The translations under genes and the position numbers were made by a program. A stretch of DNA of 21,171 bases from positions 1 to 21,171 of the forward strand of contig JALOAI010000044.1 of the NCBI GenBank assembly GCA_023228945.1, in the 5' to 3' direction. Source of the stretch: Pigmentiphaga sp. Lineage in GTDB: Bacteria > Pseudomonadota > Gammaproteobacteria > Burkholderiales > Burkholderiaceae_B. Positions 14,701 to 20,602 of this stretch are shown here, piece after piece (the first letter of the stretch is position 1; each line of letters starts with the position of its first letter). The notes under the pieces were generated by a model. It saw only the letters and a program-made list of their open reading frames with translations. It did not search any database and was not told where the DNA came from.

Positions 14701-16127
14701 ACCGTCCAGGCGCCCGCGAGATGCTCGCCATGCGCCTCGCCCGCGAGGATGATGGATTCGAGCTGGGCGTCGGAGAGGATGCCGTCATCGACCAGATGCG
14801 CTGGAAGCGAAGGCCGATAGCTCGGCGCCGGCGGCGGGACTGAGGCCATCGACGCCGACTGCACCAGCGGGGTCGGATGCGGCCTGGCGCCGGGGATGCG
14901 GATCGATTGGAGCACATAGGGCTCGTAGATTGCATCGGTCAGATGGCCGTGACCCGGCACAGCTTCGGCGCAGGGCGAATAGGCCAGCTCGACGCCCTCG
15001 GCTACGGGCGTCGGCGCGACAGGCCGGGCGGCGGCGGCGCGGCGCACCGGACGGGCGGCGATAGCCTGCACGGCAAGCGGCGCGCTGGGCGGCGGCGCAT
15101 CGGGCGCGGGCGTGCGCGGTGGCACCTGGGCAAGCACCCAGCCGAGCAGCGTGGCCGTGTCGGGCGCAACGCCGGGCGCATCGGGGAACCGGAGCGGGTC
15201 GTCGGCGGGCGTCCGGTCGATCACGGTCAGGCGCGTGTCGATCGTGGTCCCGTGCTTGCGATAGACTCGCCCGTCGATGGCCGCCGAGAACAGGACGCGG
15301 CCGCGTTCCTGGAGCGCGACAAACGCATCGGTGAAAGCGGGATTGTCAGGCGCGCAGGAGGCGCCGGTAATCACCACGAGACGACCGCCGGACCGCAAGC
15401 GCGCCAGTGCCGAGCCGATATGACGCAGCGCCGCATCCTTCATGCGCGCCTCGACATGGGCGATCGCCGAGAAGGGCGGGTTCATCACCACCACGTCCGG
15501 CACGGCGGCGGGATCGAGATAGTCGTGAATATGGGCGGCGTCGTGCGCGGTGACGCCGACCTGCGGGAATAGCAGGTCAAGCAGCGAGGCGCGGGTTTCG
15601 GCCAGCTCGTTCAGCATCAGGCGCGCGCCTGCGATCTCGGCCTGGATCGCGAGCAGGCCGGTGCCCGCCGAGGGTTCGAGCACCCTCTCGCCCGGCTGAA
15701 AGGCGGCCGCGACGCCGGCGACATAGGCGAGGCCGGCGGGTGTCGAGAATTGCTGGAGCGCCTGGGAGGTTTCGGAGCGCCGGGTGTGGGTCGGCATCAG
15801 CCCCGCGATCTTCTCGATCAGCGCGAGCCGGGCCTGCGGATCGGCGTGTTTGCGGAACAGCGTATTGGCGTATTTACGCAGAAACAGGATCTGCGCGGTC
15901 TCGCAGGCGTCATAGGCCGATTTCCAGTCCCACAGCCCTTCGGCGTCGGACCCGCCGAACGCTGTTTCCATCGCGCCGCGCAGCGCGGGCGCATCGACGG
16001 GACGGCCGCTTTGGAGGTGGGGAAGGATGAGCTGCGCGGCGGCAAGCAGCTTCTCGGCGGTGTCGGCGAAATGACGCGCGGCGCCGGACGGCACGGCGGC
16101 GAGCGCAGTGGAACGGTTGAAGGTCAT
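11793..16127 (-). CDS. Methyltransferase/Strawberry-notch-type helicase fusion
   Basis: Very large protein of 1444 residues. An N-terminal SAM-dependent DNA methyltransferase-like domain shows VLEPSAGTG near residue 152 and the NPPF catalytic motif near 216. A Pro/Ala-rich linker follows at about 340-400. Then comes an SF2 helicase core of the Strawberry-notch group: a Walker A-like GDGTGAGKGRQ near 502, the DESHAMANA Walker B motif near 612, VYVSATG shortly after and QGFGRSNRTNQ (motif VI) near 1012. Such fusions are common on alphaproteobacterial plasmids and ICEs and are thought to protect or remodel incoming DNA, but the function is not established. The first gene of its operon, it is followed by the Toprim gene and preceded by a leader element shared with another operon. 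Confidence 0.9.
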   Translation of the reverse strand: MTFNRSTALAAVPSGAARHFADTAEKLLAAAQLILPHLQSGRPVDAPALRGAMETAFGGSDAEGLWDWKSAYDACETAQILFLRKYANTLFRKHADPQARLALIEKIAGLMPTHTRRSETSQALQQFSTPAGLAYVAGVAAAFQPGERVLEPSAGTGLLAIQAEIAGARLMLNELAETRASLLDLLFPQVGVTAHDAAHIHDYLDPAAVPDVVVMNPPFSAIAHVEARMKDAALRHIGSALARLRSGGRLVVITGASCAPDNPAFTDAFVALQERGRVLFSAAIDGRVYRKHGTTIDTRLTVIDRTPADDPLRFPDAPGVAPDTATLLGWVLAQVPPRTPAPDAPPPSAPLAVQAIAARPVRRAAAARPVAPTPVAEGVELAYSPCAEAVPGHGHLTDAIYEPYVLQSIRIPGARPHPTPLVQSASMASVPPPAPSYRPSLPAHLVDDGILSDAQLESIILAGEAHGEHLAGAWTVDKTWDVISAAPDEAQAAVRFRRGWMLGDGTGAGKGRQVAGIILDNWLKGRRRAVWVSRSETLHQDAMRDWEALGQERLLVTPLSRFRQGKPITLDEGVLFTTYATLRSQDRGEKASRVQQIVDWLGTDFDGVIVFDESHAMANAAGGKSDRGDQAPSQQGRAGLRLQHALPDARIVYVSATGATTVQNLAYAQRLGLWGGEDFPFATRGEFIGAVENGGVAAMEVLARDLKALGLYSARSLSFDGVEYEMLEHALTPAQIEIYDAYASAFQVIHNNLDAAMRAAGSNLNSQAKSAARSAFESTKQRFFNHLITAMQTPAMIASIERDLEAGHAAIIQIVSTGEALQERRLADIPTEEWDDVRVDVTPREYVLSYLEHSFPVQLYEPFSDSEGNLCSRPVTDKDGNPVESREAIERRDRMIERLASLAPVPAALDQVLHHFGTDMVAEVTGRSRRIVKRRGSDGIDRFVVENRPGSANISETDAFQSDAKRILIFSDAGGTGRSYHADLGAKNQRLRVHYLLEAGWKADNAIQGFGRSNRTNQKQPPLFRPVTTNVKAQKRFISTIARRLDSLGAITRGQRQTGGQGLFRPEDNLESWYARDALRQLYRLIFSGKVEGCSLAEFEAATGLTLGDEGGLRDELPPITTFLNRMLALTIDLQNILFTRFEDLLTARIEGAIASGTYELGLETLQAESFKIVDRATIYTHPGTRAETRLLTIERKDRNRPVTLDEAFGHLRDRRARLLVNSQSGRAAVQIPTRGLQLDDGSVEARIRLVRPMESTPMPLAAMAETQWREAERGEFERAWQAELADVPEFATSTMHIVAGLLLPIWKRLPQESTRVYRLQTDDGERIVGRRVSPAWAATATANDNRPVLAPDAAFSALMEGQAILDLAEGLQLRRARVMGVTRIELDGFTDTMRDRLKAMGLISEIISWKLRLFVPTGSDGPTVLARLLERFPLQRVGERHAA

Positions 16128-16135
16128 CGAGGATG

Positions 16136-16240
16136 CTCCGGGAGAGGCGGAAGGGTCGAAGCCGGCGGACCCTCTCTCTCAAACCGCCAAGGCTCACCCC
16201 GTCCCGGCCTTCCTCTTCCTCTCCGGTGGCCCGGTGTGGA
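16136..16240 (-). repeat. Leader element A, upstream of the helicase gene
   Basis: About 100 bases directly upstream of the helicase start resemble leader B (18402-18506). The shared plus-strand core is CTCCGGGAGAG, a GCCG/CCG block, CTCTCTCTCAA (16172-16182) and GGCTCACCC, followed by a looser CT-rich part. On the minus strand GAGAGAGAG can pair with CTCTCCC next to the GGAG ribosome site, so a translation-control hairpin is possible. Confidence 0.65.
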
Positions 16241-16275
16241 TGCTTGCCGCATCCACCAGCCCCCAGACTGCGGCG

Positions 16276-16322
16276 TTGTTGTTCTCGCCGAAAAAACCTA
16301 TAAGTGACCAACTACATGGTCA
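16276..16322 (+). promoter_or_regulatory. vapBC promoter and operator
   Basis: TTGTTG (16276-16281) and TATAAG (16299-16304) are spaced 17 bases apart. Immediately downstream, TGACCA and TGGTCA form 6-base inverted arms around a 6-base spacer (16305-16322), where the antitoxin complex would bind. The antitoxin ATG follows at 16333 after AGGAG. Confidence 0.75.
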
Positions 16323-16332
16323 GGAGCGAGTC

Positions 16333-16575
16333 ATGGATGGTATCAATCTGGCGGACGCCAAAGCCCATTTGAGCGAACTGGTCGATCGCGCTGCTGCTGG
16401 CGACACGATCGATATCCTGCGCCGTGGGAAGCCTGTGGCCCGCCTTGAGGCCGCCAAACGGCCGCGCAAGGCGATCGATGCCACCCGGCTACGCCAACTG
16501 ACCGATTCCCTGCCGGTCCAAAGCGAAAGCGCGGACAGGTTCACGCGCGCCATGCGCGATGGTGATCGTTACTGA
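16333..16575 (+). CDS. vapB: Phd/VapB-type antitoxin
   Basis: Antitoxin of 80 residues of the Phd/YefM prevent-host-death type. The N-terminal MDGINLADAKAHLSELVDRA is the DNA-binding fold, and IDILRRGKPVARLEA closes the core. The C-terminal half is the flexible toxin-binding region. The ATG at 16333 is preceded by CAGGAGCGAGTC. The stop overlaps the toxin start by one base. This and the toxin are the only convincing plus-strand genes in the window, and they have their own promoter, so the pair looks like an independent insertion between two minus-strand operons. Confidence 0.88.
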   Translation: MDGINLADAKAHLSELVDRAAAGDTIDILRRGKPVARLEAAKRPRKAIDATRLRQLTDSLPVQSESADRFTRAMRDGDRY

Positions 16576-16997
16576 TGCTGTATCTCGATACGTCTTTGCT
16601 GATCGCGGCGCTGACGAACGAGGCCCGGACGGCGGAGATTCAGGAATGGCTGGCCGGGCAAGACCCGGAGGAACTGATCATCAGCGATTGGGTCGTGACG
16701 GAGATGTCGTCCGCCTTGTCGATCAAGGTCCGGACAGGCCAGCTCGATGCGGCTCAACGCGCCGAGGTGCTGAGCCAGTTTCAACGGCTTTGCAGCGAAA
16801 GCCTGACGATCGTGCCGGTGGCTTCTGCCAATTTTCGGACCGCGGCTTTGTTCTCCGATCAGTTTTCGCTGAATCTGCGTGCCGGTGACGCCCTGCATCT
16901 GGCGATCGCGGCGGAGCGGGGTGCAAGGCTTTGCACGCTGGATCGCCGTTTGGCCGAAGGAGGGACCGCGCTCGGCGCGGTGACGTCGCTTCTGTAG
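16575..16997 (+). CDS. vapC: VapC toxin (PIN-domain ribonuclease)
   Basis: PIN-domain toxin of 140 residues. The acidic metal-binding residues are all present: Asp5 in MLYLDTS, Glu43 in VVTEMSSAL, Asp105 in AGDALHLAIA and Asp123 in LCTLDRRL. VapC toxins cleave RNA, often tRNA, when the antitoxin is lost, and stabilise mobile elements. The ATG at 16575 overlaps the antitoxin stop (TGATG). The gene converges with the DUF7007 gene, whose terminator lies between them. Confidence 0.92.
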   Translation: MLYLDTSLLIAALTNEARTAEIQEWLAGQDPEELIISDWVVTEMSSALSIKVRTGQLDAAQRAEVLSQFQRLCSESLTIVPVASANFRTAALFSDQFSLNLRAGDALHLAIAAERGARLCTLDRRLAEGGTALGAVTSLL

Positions 16998-17033
16998 GAA
17001 CCTGCCATATGGTCCAACTCTGGACGGCGGACG

Positions 17034-17066
17034 AAAAAATGGGCGACCCCATGACGGAGCCGCCCA
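17034..17066 (-). terminator. Terminator of the DUF7007 gene
   Basis: TGGGCG (17040-17045) and CGCCCA (17061-17066) form a 6-base stem six bases past the DUF7007 stop. On the minus strand it is followed by a run of six T (plus-strand A run 17034-17039). The loop is 15 bases with possible inner pairing. It insulates vapC from the converging operon. Confidence 0.65.
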
Positions 17067-17072
17067 GATAAA

Positions 17073-17879
17073 TCAGACTTCCAGGTGCCGGGCCTCGTCG
17101 ATTACAAACCCGAAGCGCCCGGCGATATATTCATCGGATGGAACGCGGAAGCGCCGTTCATGACCCTGATCGCGTCGCCCGCCGAGCCGGGCGATGCAAT
17201 CCGTCATGCCAGGTTTTTCCCTGGATCGGATCGCCGATACGACCACCCAATCGTGCCGGTGCTTCTCGCCAAAGAGTCGCCGGTCATTTTCGACGGATTC
17301 ACCGGGCGCCAGGAAACGGTCGTGGATCGCCTCCCAACAATTTGGGTAATAGTCGCGCAGGGTCTTCTCAGCGTGACGCCGTTCATAGGCCGTGAAGAGA
17401 TCGGGAAAGCCAGTCGCGACCTTCGCCCATTCCGCATCTTCCTCATACCAGCCCCCGGCAACCCGTAGGGCCGCGGGCATTCTCGCGTTGCGCGTGCGAT
17501 CGAGCTTGAAGCCGCCATGGCTCGCCGTGGAATGGAAGACCACCCCATCGGCATAGATCTCACTCGATTGAGATTGGCCCCACGGTGTCGACAGCTTGCC
17601 ATCGCCACGCTTCCGTCCGAGCCGCAGCAATTCCTCCCGGTGCTGGACCAGCTCGGCGATATGGTCATGAAACCCCAGCGCATCCGCGACGACGGCGATT
17701 GCGCTATGGAAATCATCGCGCCGCCACTCGCTCATCGGCTTGCGGAGCCGCCAGGCGTTCGCAATCCGCAGTCCGCGGGGGCCGGAAATGGCGGCATAGG
17801 CGGTGTCGTCGACTAGCGCGGCGAGATCGCCGTCGGCGGTGCGGCCATAGGTGACCGGGACCGAAGGCGCCGGGTTCAT
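17073..17879 (-). CDS. DUF7007 domain protein
   Basis: Protein of 268 residues recognised as a DUF7007 member, a family seen mainly on alphaproteobacterial mobile elements; function unknown. The diagnostic block in the middle reads STPWGQSQSSEIYADGVVFH, then STASHGGFKLDR and GGWYEEDAEWAKVA, ending with a TLRDYYPNCWEAI segment. The ATG at 17879 has AGGAGG upstream and overlaps the stop of the preceding gene by four bases (ATGA), so the two are translationally coupled. No signal peptide or membrane segment is seen. A terminator follows. Confidence 0.82.
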   Translation of the reverse strand: MNPAPSVPVTYGRTADGDLAALVDDTAYAAISGPRGLRIANAWRLRKPMSEWRRDDFHSAIAVVADALGFHDHIAELVQHREELLRLGRKRGDGKLSTPWGQSQSSEIYADGVVFHSTASHGGFKLDRTRNARMPAALRVAGGWYEEDAEWAKVATGFPDLFTAYERRHAEKTLRDYYPNCWEAIHDRFLAPGESVENDRRLFGEKHRHDWVVVSAIRSREKPGMTDCIARLGGRRDQGHERRFRVPSDEYIAGRFGFVIDEARHLEV

Positions 17880-18394
17880 GCCGCCCTCCTGATGGTCGAG
17901 ACGACGGGTTCGTCCTCGACAAGCTGAAGGACGAGGTTGGAGTAGCGGTTCCGGGACGCCCAGCTTTCGGCGTCCGCCATATTGGCGGCAAGATGCCGTA
18001 GCTCGTCCTTGCCGTTCCAACGGGTGAGAATCCGCACCATGCCCGGCTGCGGCAATTCGAGGACTTCAAAGCGAAGGTCGGTCGTAACCATATAGTGACG
18101 ACGCACGACAAGGACCGGCGTGATGCCGGACATAAAGGTGCCCTCGTGGAGCACGAAGCTTGCCGAGCAGGTCCTGCCACCCATAACCGCCGACGGTGAT
18201 TTCTCCACGAGGCGGCCGGTGCTGTTGCGCGTCTGCCAGTCCCGCAGCTTGCGTGTGTGCCGGGCCGGCGGCTGCGGGGCGCCATCGAAGTAGCGCAGGA
18301 CGGCCCCGAGTGGCGCCACGGCGTGAACCGCGTCGCCATCGAGAATGATGGACGTCGCGCCCGCGACAGGGGCGCTGCCAGTTCTTTCGGTCAT
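17876..18394 (-). CDS. Conserved-looking element protein, family not recognised
   Basis: I do not recognise this 172-residue protein. The ATG at 18394 has a GGAG site and lies just after leader B. The product has a Pro-rich early region (DGAPQPPARHTRKLRDWQ) and later VLVVRRHYMVTTDLRFEVLE, which looks like a beta-rich core, then a helical LRHLAANMADAESWASRNR. It overlaps the DUF7007 start by four bases, so the two probably work together. No catalytic motif is apparent. Confidence 0.75.
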   Translation of the reverse strand: MTERTGSAPVAGATSIILDGDAVHAVAPLGAVLRYFDGAPQPPARHTRKLRDWQTRNSTGRLVEKSPSAVMGGRTCSASFVLHEGTFMSGITPVLVVRRHYMVTTDLRFEVLELPQPGMVRILTRWNGKDELRHLAANMADAESWASRNRYSNLVLQLVEDEPVVSTIRRAA

Positions 18395-18401
18395 ATGAGG
18401 T

Positions 18402-18506
18402 CTCCGGGAGAGCAGCGAGGGAGCGAGCCGCCGACCGCTCTCTCTCAAGCCGGCCGGCTCACCCGCTTCCCCGCCACCCTCTCACTCTGGCCGCCGGCCC
18501 GGAGAC
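18402..18506 (-). repeat. Leader element B, upstream of the 172-residue gene
   Basis: Counterpart of leader A (16136-16240). It shares CTCCGGGAGAG, GAGCCG-CCGACC, CTCTCTCTCAA (18438-18448) and GGCTCACCC in the same order, at a similar distance from the next start codon, then a looser CT-rich tail. It precedes a different gene, so the similarity is in the leader and not in the coding sequence. Confidence 0.65.
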
Positions 18507-18525
18507 GGAGCCGACGGCAGACCGA

Positions 18526-18720
18526 TCACTCCCGCAGCGACCCGGCGGCTATATCAGCCAGCCATTCCACGGCTTCTTCCACGTCTGCGTCATCCTTTTC
18601 GGCAAGACGCGCAAGCGCGACGGCGCCGTTTCGGCCCAATTGGCCGAGGCGCTGAAGAGTAGCGAGCAACAAGGGCGCAAGCGCCTCCGGACTGGCGTTT
18701 TCGATGTCGGAAATCTTCAC
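18526..18720 (-). CDS. Small acidic helical protein, family not recognised
   Basis: Product of 64 residues starting at a GTG (18720) with GGAG eight bases upstream. The sequence MKISDIENASPEALAPLLLA and the rest, including DDADVEEAVEWLADI, suggest a small all-helical, Leu- and Ala-rich acidic protein, possibly a regulator or binding partner. I assign no function. It lies between the 251-residue gene and leader B on the same strand, which makes a real gene likely but not certain. Confidence 0.55.
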   Translation of the reverse strand: MKISDIENASPEALAPLLLATLQRLGQLGRNGAVALARLAEKDDADVEEAVEWLADIAAGSLRE

Positions 18721-18777
18721 GGGTCAATCTCCATTCTATGAGGGGAAACCCGAGCGCAGAGCGCCCAGGCGATGTTC

Positions 18778-18797
18778 GCCGGCAGTAACCAGCCGGC
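18778..18797 (-). terminator. Weak hairpin after the 251-residue gene
   Basis: GCCGGC is present twice around eight bases (18778-18783 and 18792-18797) and can pair with itself. It begins ten bases after the stop of the 18807-19562 gene. No T run follows, so its role as a terminator is uncertain. Confidence 0.35.
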
Positions 18798-18806
18798 CTG
18801 CGCCGT

Positions 18807-19562
18807 TCAGCGGGCAGCGAGTTTGCGATCGGCGGCCAGAGAAATCGCTCGCGTTGCGGCCTTGAAGGCGGCTTCGCCCTCTTCATGGGAAAGATCGCTG
18901 GCCGCCTTCACATCGAGGGATGCCTGACGAATGTCGGCGTTGCTCACATCTGTGATCTGGAGACCATCCGGCGCCTCCCTCTCGAAAACCACTTCCACGG
19001 TCGCGCGGACATGCTCCTCGCAGAGGCGAAGCAGGACATGCGAGCCGAGACCCGGCTCCACGCCCAGCGGCCCATATTCGGCGATACCGAGCATTTCATC
19101 GAGCATGGACTCGGTGCTGCGCGCCATAATGTCGTCGGCGGTGATCAGCACGGCCATGCCGCCGAAACCGTCTGGCCGCATTTTCGTGCAGGTCCAGGCC
19201 GAAACGATTGATACATAGGGGAGCGCGGGCGTCCGTCGGACGATGCTCTGGAAAAACACCTCCCAACCGGGCACCGAGAGGTCGAGTTGAAGATAGGCAT
19301 CGTCTTCGCCGAGTTCGGCAAGCTCCGCGCGGACCGCGTCGGCCGCCGCGCTTTCAACGTCTCCGGACAAGGCGAGTGCTGCGCGGACCTCGTCGACGGG
19401 ATAGGCGGGCATATCGTTGGCGCCCTGTTCGGCATAGAAATAGATGCCGTCTCCTTCGGCGTCGCTGCTGAAGATGCTTGAGAGGATCAGTCGCTCAAGC
19501 GGAGTCATGGCGCTCAGCGGAATGGTGGGCTGGACCACCGTGGAACAGAAATAATCAGCCAT
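18807..19562 (-). CDS. 251-residue element protein, family not recognised
   Basis: I cannot name the family. The ATG at 19562 has CGGAGATC as ribosome site. The protein begins MADYFCSTVVQPTIPLSAMT, is acidic through its first half (DAEGDGIYFYAEQGAND) and has a probable alpha/beta core with YVSIVSAWTCTKMRPDGFGG and AVLITADDIMARS. The C-terminal 60 residues are helical and Ala-rich. There is no signal peptide or catalytic motif. It follows the DUF6915 gene, separated by a perfect hairpin with no room for a promoter, so it is probably read from the same transcript. Confidence 0.78.
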   Translation of the reverse strand: MADYFCSTVVQPTIPLSAMTPLERLILSSIFSSDAEGDGIYFYAEQGANDMPAYPVDEVRAALALSGDVESAAADAVRAELAELGEDDAYLQLDLSVPGWEVFFQSIVRRTPALPYVSIVSAWTCTKMRPDGFGGMAVLITADDIMARSTESMLDEMLGIAEYGPLGVEPGLGSHVLLRLCEEHVRATVEVVFEREAPDGLQITDVSNADIRQASLDVKAASDLSHEEGEAAFKAATRAISLAADRKLAAR

Positions 19563-19580
19563 ATCGGATCTCCGAAAACG

Positions 19581-19609
19581 CGAAAGCCCGGCGCGTGGCC
19601 GGGCTTTCG
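19581..19609 (-). terminator. Intercistronic hairpin, first copy
   Basis: Perfect 12-base arms CGAAAGCCCGGC (19581-19592) and GCCGGGCTTTCG (19598-19609) enclose GCGTG. On the minus strand CGTTTTCGGAG follows, so the T tract runs directly into the ribosome site of the next gene, 18 bases upstream of its start. The loop and inner stem are identical to the copy at 20511-20531. Confidence 0.75.
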
Positions 19610-19631
19610 GGGAAGAAGCATGAGGGTTGGA

Positions 19632-20006
19632 TCAGGAGGCTGGCGGGCTTTCGACGGCAAAAGGGTCCACCAGCTTGTGGATCGGCTGGGCGCGGCCCAT
19701 CCAGGGCTGCGGCCGGATACAGCGCACCCAGTCCGCGAAGCTCGGAATGAAGCCGAGATCTTCGAGGACATGTTGTTCGCCGATCAAGCGGACCGGAACG
19801 ACCCGCCCGCTTGAGACCGTGATGGTCGCGCCGAAAAAGCGTTCGAGCATGAAAATGCCCTCGGCATGGTGGCGCAGTGCACGATGGCGGAAGTCAGCGG
19901 TGATCGCCTTGGACTCGTCGAACCACTGGTGCAGCGGCAGATAATCCTCGGCCGAGCCGCCCCATTTCCGCACGGACGAGAGCGCGTGATGATAGCAATG
20001 GCCCAT
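19632..20006 (-). CDS. DUF6915 family protein
   Basis: Protein of 124 residues recognised as a DUF6915 member: it starts MGHCYHHALSSVRKWGG and continues with DYLPLHQWFDESKAITADF, then RHRALRHHAEGIF and RPQPWMGRA near the end. The His-rich RHRALRHHAEG block suggests metal binding or a nuclease/hydrolase fold, but the function is unknown. The ATG at 20006 is preceded by GGAGGCGGAG. It begins ten bases after the DUF6878 stop, so both are co-transcribed. DUF6878 and DUF6915 genes are neighbours on many alphaproteobacterial elements. Confidence 0.85.
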   Translation of the reverse strand: MGHCYHHALSSVRKWGGSAEDYLPLHQWFDESKAITADFRHRALRHHAEGIFMLERFFGATITVSSGRVVPVRLIGEQHVLEDLGFIPSFADWVRCIRPQPWMGRAQPIHKLVDPFAVESPPAS

Positions 20007-20016
20007 CTCCGCCTCC

Positions 20017-20487
20017 CTACAGCTCGTAGTAATGGTTTTCAGACCGTTCGATCCGATAGTTGAAATCGAAAACAATGGTCCCGGCGGCGACGTCGAAGGT
20101 GAACTCGCCATAACCGCCTTCATTGTTCTCCCAGCCGCCATGCTTGCTTTCGAGGAGGTCGTAACACATGGCCTCGATCGCATCCGGGAGCGGGACCGAC
20201 ACATGGCGGACCTCCTCGTCGTGAAATTCACAGCGGGCGATCTCGACAGATGTGTCGGGTAGGTCGGCACGGCTTTCACCGGAACGCGCGTCAATCTCTT
20301 CGATTTGACCGCTGTCCCCACTGCCATCGAACCGCACGGTGACAAGGGTGATGCCAGATCCTGCCAGAACAGACAGGACGGCAGCCTTATTGGCGGGAAA
20401 AATCTCGCTCGCTCGTTTCTCATATTCCGCCTGGCGCGCCAGGAAGGCGGTCATGTCGAACGTGGGAACAAAAGGCGTATTGCTCAT
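20017..20487 (-). CDS. DUF6878 family protein
   Basis: Protein of 156 residues recognised as a DUF6878 member. The pattern FDMTAFLARQAEYEKRASEI, IFPANKAAVL, VTVRFDGSGDSGQIE and, near the C-terminus, HGGWENNEGGYGEFTFDVA is characteristic. Function unknown; the acidic, Gly-rich ends suggest a soluble binding protein. The ATG at 20487 has TTTTCGGAGATC as ribosome site, the same string used by the 251-residue gene. Only 23 bases separate this start from a terminator-like hairpin, so the gene probably depends on read-through from the ParB gene. Confidence 0.87.
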   Translation of the reverse strand: MSNTPFVPTFDMTAFLARQAEYEKRASEIFPANKAAVLSVLAGSGITLVTVRFDGSGDSGQIEEIDARSGESRADLPDTSVEIARCEFHDEEVRHVSVPLPDAIEAMCYDLLESKHGGWENNEGGYGEFTFDVAAGTIVFDFNYRIERSENHYYEL

Positions 20488-20510
20488 TGTCGATCTCCGA
20501 AAATGAAAAA

Positions 20511-20531
20511 AGCCCGGCGCGTGGCCGGGCT
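20511..20531 (-). terminator. Intercistronic hairpin, second copy
   Basis: AGCCCGGC (20511-20518) and GCCGGGCT (20524-20531) enclose GCGTG; on the minus strand the stem is followed by TTTTTCATTTT. The 21-base core is identical to the hairpin at 19581-19609. It ends the ParB-like gene region and sits 23 bases upstream of the DUF6878 start. Confidence 0.8.
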
Positions 20532-20602
20532 GAGAATGGGATTGAGGTGAGACGTCGATGCGGGACGGGGCAGCGACTGGTCGACCCGTCCCGCACCAGC
20601 AT

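Noticed and set aside
17012..17025. Small inverted repeat after vapC as its terminator
   Set aside because: The GTCCA/TGGAC arms are only five bases with no T run in the vapC direction, so the support is too weak.
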